Positions 50,301 to 61,000 of a DNA stretch of 64,000 bases are shown in pieces. Below the pieces are notes generated by a model. That model saw nothing but the letters and a program-made list of their open reading frames with translations. It had not been told where the DNA came from and did no database searches. The position numbers were made by a program, and so were the translations under genes. The DNA is from Hypsibius dujardini. Lineage: Eukaryota > Tardigrada > Eutardigrada > Parachela > Hypsibiidae. Each line of letters opens with the position of its first letter. The stretch's first letter is position 1. Where the stretch lies: NCBI GenBank assembly GCA_001579985.1, contig LRSR01002576.1, forward strand, positions 1 to 64,000. The letters are read 5' to 3'.

Positions 50301-52722
50301 TCAGCGTTCGACATTGACAATTCGGTGGTACTGCAAGACTGGGTGACAGCAACCGACATTCGCATCGTCTTTAATCGCGTCCGTGCCGCGGAAGGCGACG
50401 ACAAATTCCCCCATGATGGTAGTAGTGGAATCCTCTCCAATTCTCTTCTCGATTCGCAACAACAAGATCTCTACGCCACATTGAACGTCGCCTCATCCTC
50501 ATCCCAAAGCAACAACAACAACAATAATGAATCCATCATGTCTTACTCGGGTTCCCCGCCCCCTTCGACTTCGCTCCACCTGGCCTCCAAGCTACGAGAG
50601 AGCCAGTACTACGCCCTGTCAGATTTTGCGGTGGGAGGGCGGTGCAAGTGCAACGGCCATGCATCCAAGTGTCTGTTTGATCGGACAGGGAAGTTGGTCT
50701 GCGACTGCAAACACGGAACAGCCGGAAACGATTGTGAGAAATGCAAACCCTTCCATTACGATCATCCCTGGGGACGAGCCACCGCGAGGGAACCTCATGA
50801 ATGCACTGGTAAGTGAAGGAAGGAAAGGGGGCTTTATTGACATTTTTTGAACGTTTTGTAAATAGCGTTTTGTATAACACTACAGTTACTTCCAAAGCGA
50901 TGGATGATGAAACCCTTTATTTAGGACTTTCCACTTGTCTGCTGCTGTCTGTCTGTCTGTCTATGTCTGTCTGTCTGTCTGTCTGTCTTTTGTACGATTG
51001 CCTGTCGGCTTGCTTGATTTGTTGCGGTTCTGACAGACACCATGTTTTGTGGAAGGAATCTTGAAGGCCTACCAATTTGAAGGTGCTACGTCAAACTATT
51101 TATACACGAAGTATATCCTCCTCAAAACCGGGTGTGCACATTGAAGAAGGGAGCAAAATACGGCAATCAGCGTGGCGATTGATGGATGTGTGTACTATAC
51201 AGATGTGCTTGACCATTCTCCTATTTGTACCCCAATCCGGTCTTTAGTGTCAAGTGTAAACAGAACAGTCTCTCTGTTACATAGCAGTCAAAAAAATAAA
51301 TTGAAAGAGGAAGGATTTAATTCGACAGCTTTAATAAAAAGCGAAAGAAAACGATTTTGAAAAGTGACCTTCCGATTGACAGACAGATCGCGACAGGAGC
51401 TATTGCGCTGACCGCGTTGATGGATGACCATCGAATATGGCCCTCTCTTTGCGCCATGCAGTATCTCGTGTTAGTTTCTGAAATTTTTATTATATATATA
51501 AATTTGTCGATATTTTTGTGGCCGCCGACAGGAGAGACGACAGGAGAAACGTGACAAAACGGCAAGAATGTCCGCAGTAACCGTGTCAGATGTGAACAGT
51601 TTATTGTCCTGGGCACTTGAACTGTTTGGGGGCACCGGGGCTGTTTGATTTACACTAAACACTACGGTAGAAAGAGCGGCTACAAACCGGCTTTGAGCTC
51701 TTGAATAAACATATTATCCACACACAGAAAAGGAGGGAACTCTTCATGCTAGCGCTTTGACTTGTGGTTCCGCTATAGCTCAAGTTGATTGAGTGTATTA
51801 CTGGATTACGCGTCAAAATTCGACGGCAATATTAAGTGGGCTATAGGACAGACAGACACAGACAACCAGAAACCTCAAGTATCGAACGGAAATTTATTCA
51901 AATTTACCCTCAGCGCGAAGAAGAGCCGCGCGAATTGACAGTAAACAACAAAAGTCGCCCCAATTATAATTCCACTCGTGTTTGCGGTCCGCTCCATATG
52001 TCTCTTTGTGTTTGTGGCTTATTAAATTAAAATATTTTCACATTGTTTTTTTAGTCTAAACCAGATTAGTCTGCTGTCCAGACAACATCTGACATTATTG
52101 TGAGCTATCTTTAAGCTCCATATTTCTCCCATCTTGGTAGTAATCGCATAGTTCATAGTTTCAATATTTTTAATCATAATAAATTTTAGATTACCTGTAA
52201 CTTAAACATTTACTGAAATACAGAGTCAATTTGTTTACGTTTCCTTTTAAAAATTAGGATGATAATATCGATACATGAATTCTCTGTTAACTGTTCATTT
52301 TTTATCAAAACAAATTTAATTGTTTTTCGGTTCGTACTGGCAAGCACATCTGTGAGTTATTGAGTTACTTTAAAATTTTACTAGTAGCTAAATCATCCCA
52401 ACAACGGGAGAATTTGAAAGAGTACATATATCCGTTTATGTTCTTATCACCACAATCATTATACCATTTCAAAGTACATGTTTGTAATATATAAATGTCT
52501 GTAACACCGACGATTCAACTGACCCCATTTGTTTCTCTTCTTCGAACGACATTCCGTTGAAATTATTTGGCAAACGAAAGTTTTCTACTTGTGTCAGACG
52601 GTCCAAAAAAGGGACCTTTCTCTGAATGAAATGGGTTTATTACCTTAACCCTGTTTATGACTGGCAAGTCTGATGGATGAGAACCGAGTGGTACTGCTCC
52701 TGAATTGAAGTGGTAATAGTTG

Positions 52723-52761
<39 letters not shown>

Positions 52762-53521
52762 TGAGAGAAGAGAGAGAGAAGGAAGGGATTTTGAGATGAC
52801 CAGATTGGGTCTTCTCATTACATGAATACATACTTCACCGGCGGCGGGCCAACACGCGGACAATGCTGGCGAATTTGGGCGTTAAATGCGACGCCTATTT
52901 ATGCCACCCTTCCTTCCCTCCCTTCACATTCTCATTTTCCTCCTCTTTTTCCAGTCAGGGTAAGACCAGTTTTATCCACGAGGACGAGGACAGCATGTGT
53001 GTCCTCTTTCGCAGCAAGCAGAGTCCTCAAAGCACGCTCTTTTGAGCATTTTTGGCAACACATAAATTAAACACTTAGTATTGTTCCGGCTTATGTCGGT
53101 CGATTTGGTCTTCTGTCCCCCCACCATGCTTTCATCCATATACATATATAGCATACATATATAGCATTCATTCGTCCACAAAGGGGACCCAAATAAAGGG
53201 CCGGAGCCACGGACAAAAGGGGGCTGTTTGGTGGGACTCCAGGGAAGCCAACACCTGGCCTCTTATTTTGCCCAGCGTCAGCCTCATCGCCAAACTTTTT
53301 GATGGCTTTGCGTGCCACCCAAACTTTTAGAGAAGGATGGCACGAACAGGACCAGTACTGCTTACCTATCCGACATCTTATCATTAAGACCGACTGGCAT
53401 GCCGCTAAGTAGCTCAGCAGACAATCAGTCAGGCAGGCAGCCAAAATGGTAGACAAACGGACAGCCAGGCAGGCAGACAGGCAGACAGGCAGACAGACAG
53501 ACAGACAGGCAGACAGACAGG

Positions 53522-53553
<32 letters not shown>

Positions 53554-56214
53554 AAGACAGGCACAGACAGGGTAGGTAGACATGCAATAAATAACAGAAA
53601 AGTAAGAGAACAAACAAACGTAGCGTTAATCGAGGAAAATCGATTCCCTAGCTTTGTGGCTTTGTTTTGGTCCAGAGTGACGTAAAGTGGGAGCCTGGAT
53701 TTTTGGGATAGCACACCCCAGAGGCCCCAGGAGTATCATTAAGGTTAAACGAGTTTGTTTGTGGATGCATTTCACTTTGGGCTGTGTAGTAGGACTAGTG
53801 TAAGTGAGAAAAGTGTTGGAAAACGAGTCCACTTTAATATCCTTTTCATGGTGAATTTTCAGCCATTGCACATTTAGTGGGAGTCTCAAAGGGGAACTAA
53901 TGTCCCCTAGCCTTGCAGCAATCACCAGGCGTATATGCGGACCGTAAAGACATATCCATAAAATTCAACTTGAAAGTGTGTCTATCGATCAGTCATTGAC
54001 ACTTTAGGACCTGACAAGTTCTTATTTGTCTCTCCTCTTCCTCTCTGGAAAGTCCGAGTGCAAGGAAGAAGGACCCATGACCACTACTCCGCTGTCTGAC
54101 TGTTTCATTAAAACGGCCTTTCTTCGCTTTTTGTTTATTCACCCAGACTGCCTACCAACAGACATGCAGGCAGAAAACCGACAAATTTCAAACTTTTGAT
54201 TAACGACTTGACTAAGTAAACTAAAAGTACGAAGTCTCTACTGACCGTTAAACAGTTCATCCAGCCTTCAATTGTGGGTTGTGTAATTAAGACATTAAGA
54301 CTTTAAGCCATTCGTCAACACTTTAAATGAAATGAATTCAATCGAGACTGTTTTCTTTTTCTTTAAAAACAGTTTGCAACTGCAATCAGCACAGTCGGAG
54401 GTGTCAATTCAGCATGGAGCTGTACAAGCTGTCGGGCCGTAAAAGCGGCGGGGTCTGCATGAACTGTCGGCACAACACTGCGGGACGCCATTGCCATTAC
54501 TGCAAGGAGGGATTCTATCGCGATTCCACAAAGCCCGTCACCCATCGCAAGGCCTGTCTCGGTAAACAATTGATGGGCAAGCATGCAGACCGAGGGATAA
54601 ACTGACTGACAGGCAGGCATACAGACATATAGACGGACACACAGACACACAAACAAAGAAAGAGACATACAGACCACAGACAGATAAACAGAAAAAACAC
54701 ACGAACAAATTGTACTGTTTATTCGATTACGTCAACAGGCATCCGTTGTTTGCAAAGGACTCCTAAAGAACCGACCGAATAAGTGAAAAGAAAAAATCAG
54801 GAAAAAACAAATCGTCTGTTCTGTGTTTGCAGAGTGTGACTGTCATCCGGTGGGAGCGTCCGGAAAAACCTGTAACCAAACCAGCGGCCAGTGTGCCTGC
54901 AAGGAGGGGGTCATCGGTTTGACATGCAATCAGTGCGCCAAAGGCTATCAGCAGAGTCGCTCACCCATTGCTCCATGCATCAGTAAGTCAATCGCTCTCC
55001 CGAGCTCCATGCGCATAGGGGTAGCCCGTATCGTTTTACGGGATGACAAACGGAGAACGCTGTAGTACTGAACTGAATTTAGAAAAGTAATTACCCTAAA
55101 TTGTTTTCAATATATAAATATATCGTTTCTCTCGCATGGAAATAGGAACACCAAAGTCCGCCCAAGAGCTTAACGGCATCGAGTCAACGGAAAACGAAAA
55201 CGGTTCGTTTGCCAACTGTTCCACAATGATTTACCATGCCTGCTTGTCTACTGTTAGCCTGCACTTTTTCCAGTATGCCAATCAATCAGTCTGTCTGTCT
55301 GTCTGTCTGCCTGTTTACCTTTTTGCCTGTTTGTCTGTTTGCCTGTCTGTCTCCCTGTATGCCTCCATGTCTCTCCGTATGTTTGTCTGTCTGTCTGTTC
55401 ATCTAGCTCTCAGTCAATCAGTCAGTATGTCAGTATGTATTCTTTGTATTCTTTATTCGACCTCGCGTTTACTTGCTTATCTGCCCAAACTGTTTGGTAT
55501 ATCTCTGAGCGCCTGAAATATATGGCTGAAATATATGTCTGACTGCCTAATCATCGTTTGCGCTAAATTTATATCTGTCTGGCTCTCTTGAGGCAAGCAT
55601 ATGCTTGCTTGTAAGCCTCCCTAAGTTGTCTATGTACTTCCAGGCAAATGCTCAACCTGCGAAGTTATGTCTCGCCGAGTAAATCAGCGCAAATACTGCA
55701 AGAAAGACTACGGTAGGTCTTAGATGTAGTAATGCTTGCGCTTAGAGACATGTCTGTTTGTCTGTGCAGCAAATAAAATATCATATTTTCCCCGGTTCCA
55801 ACAGTCATTCAGGCACAACTGTTGTCCCGTGACACTCAAGGCGAGTGGCTTCGCTTCACAATCAACGTGGTCAGCATCTACAAACGCGGTCACGGAAAGA
55901 TCGTTAAGGGTGACCAGTACATGTATCTCCATCAGACGGACTACACCTGTAAGTGTCCGAAGCTGCGACTCGGGCAGCAGTACCTCATCATGGGCCGCTA
56001 CCACAGCGGTGGGGATGAGAACGTCCGGGCCATCGACGACCACAAATCCGCCATGATCATTAATGCAGACAGCACAGTAATCGAGTGGAAGGATGAGTGG
56101 GCTCGCCGGCTGAGGAAGTTCCATAAACGCGAACGGAAGGGTCGCTGCAAGCGACCGGCCCTTGAGGGAACAACGAACGCAGAACAGAACGGTGAAGAAG
56201 AAGAGGAGGAATGA
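47323..56214 (+). CDS. Netrin, secreted axon-guidance ligand
   Basis: Nine exons: 47323-47579, 48174-48404, 48984-49378, 50293-50808, 54373-54561, 54833-54982, 55146-55202, 55644-55712, 55805-56214. They sum to 2274 bases, or 757 residues. A hydrophobic signal segment lies at about residues 22-42. The laminin N-terminal domain (about 100-410) has [42 protein letters not shown] and DYGRTW. Three laminin-EGF repeats follow (about 412-466, 467-529, 530-580; for example [33 protein letters not shown]). The C-terminal NTR/C345C domain (about 605-745) ends in an Arg/Lys-rich stretch, then Glu-rich residues. The domain order is complete. Oddities are a 60-residue Ser/Asn-rich insertion late in the laminin-N domain, a 55-residue Ser-rich spacer after the signal, and a weak donor (GTTCGT) after exon 7. 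It signals through DCC/UNC5 receptors. Confidence 0.95.
49772..49939. mobile_element. 168-bp long-hairpin element flanked by TTAA in netrin intron 3
   Basis: Arms of about 60 bp: GAGAGACACTGGGGCA at 49785-49800 pairs with its complement at 49911-49926, and the match continues outward and inward imperfectly. TTAA stands just outside each end (49768-49771 and 49940-49943). The form is MITE-like, and a TTAA target duplication is the mark of piggyBac-type elements. AT-rich context makes chance TTAA possible. Confidence 0.6.
50175..50219. repeat. TAT/TAC trinucleotide microsatellite
   Basis: (TAT)n followed by (TAC)n and TAT units in netrin intron 3, about 75 bp before the exon-4 acceptor. Confidence 0.8.
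50936..50998 (+). repeat. TCTG tract, netrin intron 4
   Basis: About fourteen TCTG units with one TATG variant. Confidence 0.85.
52724..52771. repeat. GA dinucleotide microsatellite, netrin intron 4
   Basis: A near-pure GAGA run of about 35 bp with a degenerate tail. Confidence 0.85.
53440..53575 (-). repeat. CAGA/CAGG tract, netrin intron 4
   Basis: About 135 bp of CAGA and CAGG units, opposite in orientation to the TCTG tract at the start of the same intron. Confidence 0.88.
54600..54695 (-). repeat. CAGA tract, netrin intron 5
   Basis: Degenerate CAGA/CACA units starting about 40 bp after the exon-5 donor. Confidence 0.75.
55283..55402 (+). repeat. TCTG tract, netrin intron 7
   Basis: Degenerate TCTG/TTTG units. 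Confidence 0.8.
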
Positions 56215-56883
56215 GGCGAACCGAATTTTTTTTCGCATGTTTTAGTTTTTTTGAGATTAACGAAAATCTTTTTGCCTGCGTCTGTGTCTGAAGTAAATAT
56301 ATGCATTCAGCATTCCGTTTCTGTTTTTAGCGGTAGCAGATTTTTGTTCGGTTTGTTAACCGTTTGTTTTTATTCAGGTACCTTAACGAAAGCGAAGTTT
56401 GTACCTCACACACACACACTCTCTCTTCTACTGTGTTCTTTCAGAAAGATCTGTCTGTGTCTGGGAGGGATGATCTTACAGTCACATTTGTTTGTAGTAA
56501 AGGTATCAGCATTAAAAGGCACTAAAAATCATTAAGACATTAACCGTGGTTGGAGGTAGTGCTTATTACTTTCGAGTCGCCTTCGGAAAACTTGAAATCG
56601 TGCTTGAGCACGGGAGAAACGGCCTGTTTCGGAGGCTGTAGAGGTACGAAGCATTCGTCTAGCGTTTTCTAGATGTAGAGTAGTATCTTTTAGAAAATAT
56701 ATTTGCCTTCCATCTGGTTGCCTGTCTCTGTCTGTCTATTTGTCTGTCTTCTGTCTACCTGCTTGTCTGCCTGCCTGTCCATCTGTCTAACTAACGGTCG
56801 GTCTGTGTGTTTATCTGTCTGAATATCTGTCTGTCTGTTGTCTGTCTGAATGCCTATGTGCATGTTTTTGCCTGTTGTATCAT
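56215..56883. other. Convergent intergenic region with TCTG tract
   Basis: The 3' flanks of netrin (plus) and the small minus-strand gene meet here. ATTAAA at 56511-56516 is a possible netrin poly(A) signal. A TCTG tract occupies 56710-56845. Confidence 0.5.
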
Positions 56884-57592
56884 TCACTGTACCATTATTT
56901 CTGACTCAACACACATCCGATCATTCACTGGTTTTTTCCCTGGGACCAGCATTGTACTGCTCCTCCTCTGCAATGGTACATCAATGCAATACTGCGCCAA
57001 GCTCGAGACAGCCTGATCCGACGGTCCAGTGGACTCGGGCCGTGGCAGGGCAGCGATGTCGACCTTGGATTTCCAGAAAGACGGATAATGATAGTCAAAC
57101 GATCGCGATGTTTGGATCAATCCAACCACAGGGTCGTACACAACCCTTCCAGAGGTCTGTTTTGGCGGCTCAGTCGTCGGGGCTGGAAGGGGATCAGCTG
57201 GCGGCACCTCGCCCTATATTTGATGGATGAAACACATCTTCAAGCAACGTAGCACGAAGACAAATTAGTTACAGCACGAGTAATCGGAAGAAATCGGATC
57301 ATCCCACCATGTGAGCAATCCGGTTGTGACTTGGGAATTGTCCCGTCTTGGACGCCGTGTCTTGAATAATGTATTTACAGAATAAGTCTTCTGCTGAAAG
57401 ATCTACAGAGGGCTAATCTACTACATGCATGTAAGTTTGCCTGATGCTCAGTTTGGGTCCGTCCGATAAGACGATCCAGAACGGTCTCATTCGCGTCAAA
57501 ATGGACGTCAACACCATTCTTCCTGCATGTGAGGAAGAATCCGAAGTCGATGAGGGCAATGGTTGCCAGGTACAGGGGAATCATGAACACGG
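56884..57592 (-). CDS. Small putative single-pass membrane protein, unrecognised
   Basis: Two exons: 57592-57441 and 57213-56884. The first has a good acceptor (TCTTCCAG) and an in-frame ATG at 57584, giving MIPLYLATIALIDFGFFLTC, a membrane segment or signal anchor followed by polar residues. The second adds a Pro-rich stretch (PPADPLPAPTTEPP) and 109 codons to the stop. From that ATG the product is 157 residues. The join is phase 0 only if the donor is GC (CAG|GCAAAC), so the intron is a GC-AG type. An upstream exon may exist, because the acceptor precedes the ATG. I do not recognise the family. Support comes from the splice signals, open frames and non-repetitive composition. Confidence 0.45.
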
Positions 57593-58091
57593 CTGGAAGA
57601 CAAAACAGGCAGACAAAGACAGATAGACACAGACAGACAGATAGACAGACAACTAGAAGGGCAGACCGAATCATGGCAGGACTACCTACAGGGATAAACT
57701 GCAATTTTTAATTCAGCATAAATGCACGGCTAAAAAGAGGTCGAGACTGTAAAAGTGATCAGAAAACGTTCACACAAGAGCCGGTACAAGGATCAAATTA
57801 ACCAGGAGCAACTCGTAACGACCAGAAAAAAAGAACTGAAAAAATGAGAAAGTCAATCGTAAAAAGGCCTGGGGGTGTTAAAAGTGTGGAAATCTTCTGT
57901 ACATAAGACTAAATGAAACCAGAAAGCTGAGGCAGACTCAACAATCTCACCATCTCCAAATCTTTGGGGAACAGTGAGCAGAAATCAAGTGTGAAGACGA
58001 ACAAATCAGCAACAATGCAACAATATAGGGAACAGCAAACGCACCGAAACCGATGGGATCAAGCCCAACAACGGGATTCGGCACGTTCGAT
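57593..58091. other. Region between OTUD4-like stop and small membrane gene
   Basis: This is probably the OTUD4-like 3' UTR (ATTAAA on the minus strand at 57712-57707) and the 5' part of the next gene. A CAGA tract lies at 57605-57655. Confidence 0.45.
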
Positions 58092-61000
58092 TCAAGCATA
58101 TCGCGGGTTGGCGTGGAACGGCTGGCGAACAGATTGAAAGGAGGCAGAGGAACGCTGGTTTTGGTTCGCGCTGTTCTGTTTGCTCGGCGAGTACTGAGGG
58201 AGAGCTGGAGGCCGCACTGTATCCCCATCTCCGCCGTTCAGTTGGCCGTAATATCCGACTTCTCCATGATGATGTGCGAAAGGAGGAACGACAGCGTCGT
58301 TTGAATTGATAACGGGAGGAGCCGTAGGCTGACTGCGAGACGACGACTCGAAGACAACGCTGTCTTTGAGGCTGGTCACGCTGACGCTGCTGATGTTACG
58401 GTTGCGAACGTCCTGCGATTCGCTGAGCTTGACGGTCGGACAACGCTGGTTGTTGCCGGAGCTCTGCTGGCTGTGGCTGCTGGTGGCGCGAGCCGAAGAC
58501 ACCGGCTGCGAGGGAAGGCTCGGCGAAGACGACGCGGTGCTGGAGCTGGACGGGGCGACTTGCAGCGATGCATCTGGTAGGGAAGACACGCGAAGCTAGC
58601 TATGAATGTCCGTCAATCTATTTGCATGTCTACCATTCTATGGGTGCATGTCTGTGTCTGTTTGCTTGTTTATTTGTTTGTCCGTCTGCCTGCCTGCTTG
58701 TTCATTAGTTCATCTGTTTGTTGGTCTGTCCGTCCCTCCGTCCGTCTTTTCCTGGGAATCTGTCCGCCTATCTATCTATGGGTCGGTCTGCCTGTCCTGC
58801 TGTCTTTCTGCCTGAGTGTCTGCCTATCAATCTACTGGTCAGCTTAACTGCCGTCACGCTAGCTATCTGTCTGCCTGTTGTTTGCCGTTTTATCCGTCTA
58901 TCTGTTTGTCTGTCTATTTTGTCTGTTGGCTCATTTATTCGTTCCCCAGGTATGCCTGTCTGTAAGCAGTGTGTCGAGTTCTTTGCTTACTCGATGAATC
59001 CGACGAAGAGTGGCCGTCCATACCTTGATGCAGCTGCAGCTCCTCCCCATGATTCCACTGATGCTGATGATTGATCACAGTCGCCGATGGTTCGTCCATC
59101 TCTCGCGCCTTGACTGAGAAATCCGAGAAGATCGACGGCTCACCGACTGAATACGGTTTGTCCGACCCACCGGCAACGGGAATCCTGCTGTTGTTGTGGT
59201 TGGAGAAGTCGGTCGGCGGCATCCCCATCGGGTAGAAGGATGGGTACATGGGTACCGCTGAGGCCGCATAGGGATTCAGCGTCAGCTGCTGCTGCGCGTG
59301 GTACCAGCCGAGGTTGTAGTAGTAAGGAAAGTAGGACCAGCCTGAAAACGGAATTCCTCGTAAGTATCTACTTAATGATTCACGAGTGAATAGTCATACA
59401 GTCCGACAGATAAACAGAGCTCCTCAAAAACAGATGAACAGAAACCTACAGATGCCATGCAGGCAAACAGCTACACAGAAAGACGGCCACAGTGAAAGTT
59501 AGACAGATCTATAGATCAACAGATACGTACGCAGACATCTAGGAAGACAGACAAACATACAAACAGACAGAAAAACCGACATACAGTCAGGCAGACATCT
59601 GGGCAGTGACAACCCGATCTGCACAAACACTCAGGAAGTCAGTCAGGCAGTCGGGTGATGGGTAAGACAGACAGATCTAATCTGGACTGACACGAGACAT
59701 CACCCCAAAATTAGGAGGTAACCACATGCAAAGTCGCCCCTTCAAGGCAGACACTGACCGTTCAACGCGGGGTCAGCGAGATCGAAGGAGTAGCGCGTTT
59801 CCTGAGGGATCGGCTGATGATGGTACGGCTGCAGGGGCTGCTGTTGGTATCGCACGTACTGCATCGGAGGAGGAGGAGCAAGACCAGCTACAACACAATC
59901 CAACCATAACCATTGGTTTTATGCACAGACAGACGCAAATCAAGACAGTCCAAAAAAAGAAAGCAATATGTACCCTGCTGGTAGAAATAAGGCACGGCCT
60001 GACCTCCGTAGACTCCTTCTCCATTATGGCCGGCGGGATAAGGCATCATTATCGGGACTCCAGACGGGCCAGGCATGTCATAGGCATGAGGAGGGGGAGG
60101 ATGATTCGAACCCGCTACGGGAAAACACGGAGGAAGCGGAGGGTAGTCAAAATAAGAGCAACCATTGTCCATGTACTGCTGTTGTTGCTGGTCCATCTCG
60201 GAGCTTTTACAGATAAAACGTGAAGGAAAGCAGGACGTCAAACACGTACCAGTAGATGTGGAGCGCTGATTGATGGGGACGAATGAGGCCTGCTGTGGAG
60301 GGAAGGGGAGCAAGGCTGCCTGTCCAGAAGCGGCGCCGCCGCCAGGCAACGCGCTCACACCACCAGCAACAGCAGTCTGCAATAAGGGTCGCGCCTAGAT
60401 TTACACTTCAAACTATAAAACTTCGAAAGAAAATCAGAAGATCGTCCCTCGCCAGGACGGACTGGTACCTGAAACGGAGATGAATTCCCCCGACGCACAC
60501 TTGCGAATCTGCACACAAAAAGAGAAATATTGCTAGTGCTGTCTCTCTGAATGTATTATGGTCCGTCTGTTTCTGTTGGTCTTTCTCGGATTGTTTGGGA
60601 AGTCCCCATGAAAGTCGTCTCGTCTCGACTGTCATTGAATTGTAGGTATATTTCTGTGTATATGTTTGTCCGTCTATAGCTATTGCCCGTTCCTCTATAG
60701 CTGTCTCCCCGCTTTTCTGTTTGTCTGTGTCCATCTGTGTCTGTGTGTCTGTCTGCCTGTCAGACTTTGTCTGTGAATGTATTTGCTTATACGTTGCCTG
60801 GCCGTCTGCTTGTCTATTTGCGCACTTCGTTGTTTGTCTGTCTGTCATAATGATCTGTCTATCTACCGGAAACTGGCATCCCGACCAGCCGGGGAAGTGA
60901 TGGAAGTAAACTGTGCGATCTGAGCCCCACGAATGTCCAGTGGTGCCGGTCGGTTGTTGTACCGTCGAGGTCTTTGGGTGCCTCCGTCGCCACGCAAATT

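Larger units (their letters stand above)
50809..54372 (+). other. 3.6-kb fourth intron of netrin
   Basis: It separates the first and second laminin-EGF repeats. It contains a TCTG tract (50936-50998), a GA tract (52724-52771) and a CAGA tract (53440-53575). There are no recognisable exons; frames such as 53091-53714 (minus) are partly repeat-encoded. Confidence 0.7.

Noticed and set aside
53180-53720. Minus-strand frame with ordinary-looking residues in netrin intron 4
   Set aside because: Half of it is CAGA repeat, and the rest matches no family and has no splice partners.
60207-60249. Possible 43-bp intron (GTACGT...AAAAG) inside an OTUD4-like exon
   Set aside because: Removing it breaks the downstream frame that encodes the QQQQQ, PPPP and YYG-rich tail. 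Reading through keeps one frame from 60376 to 59974.
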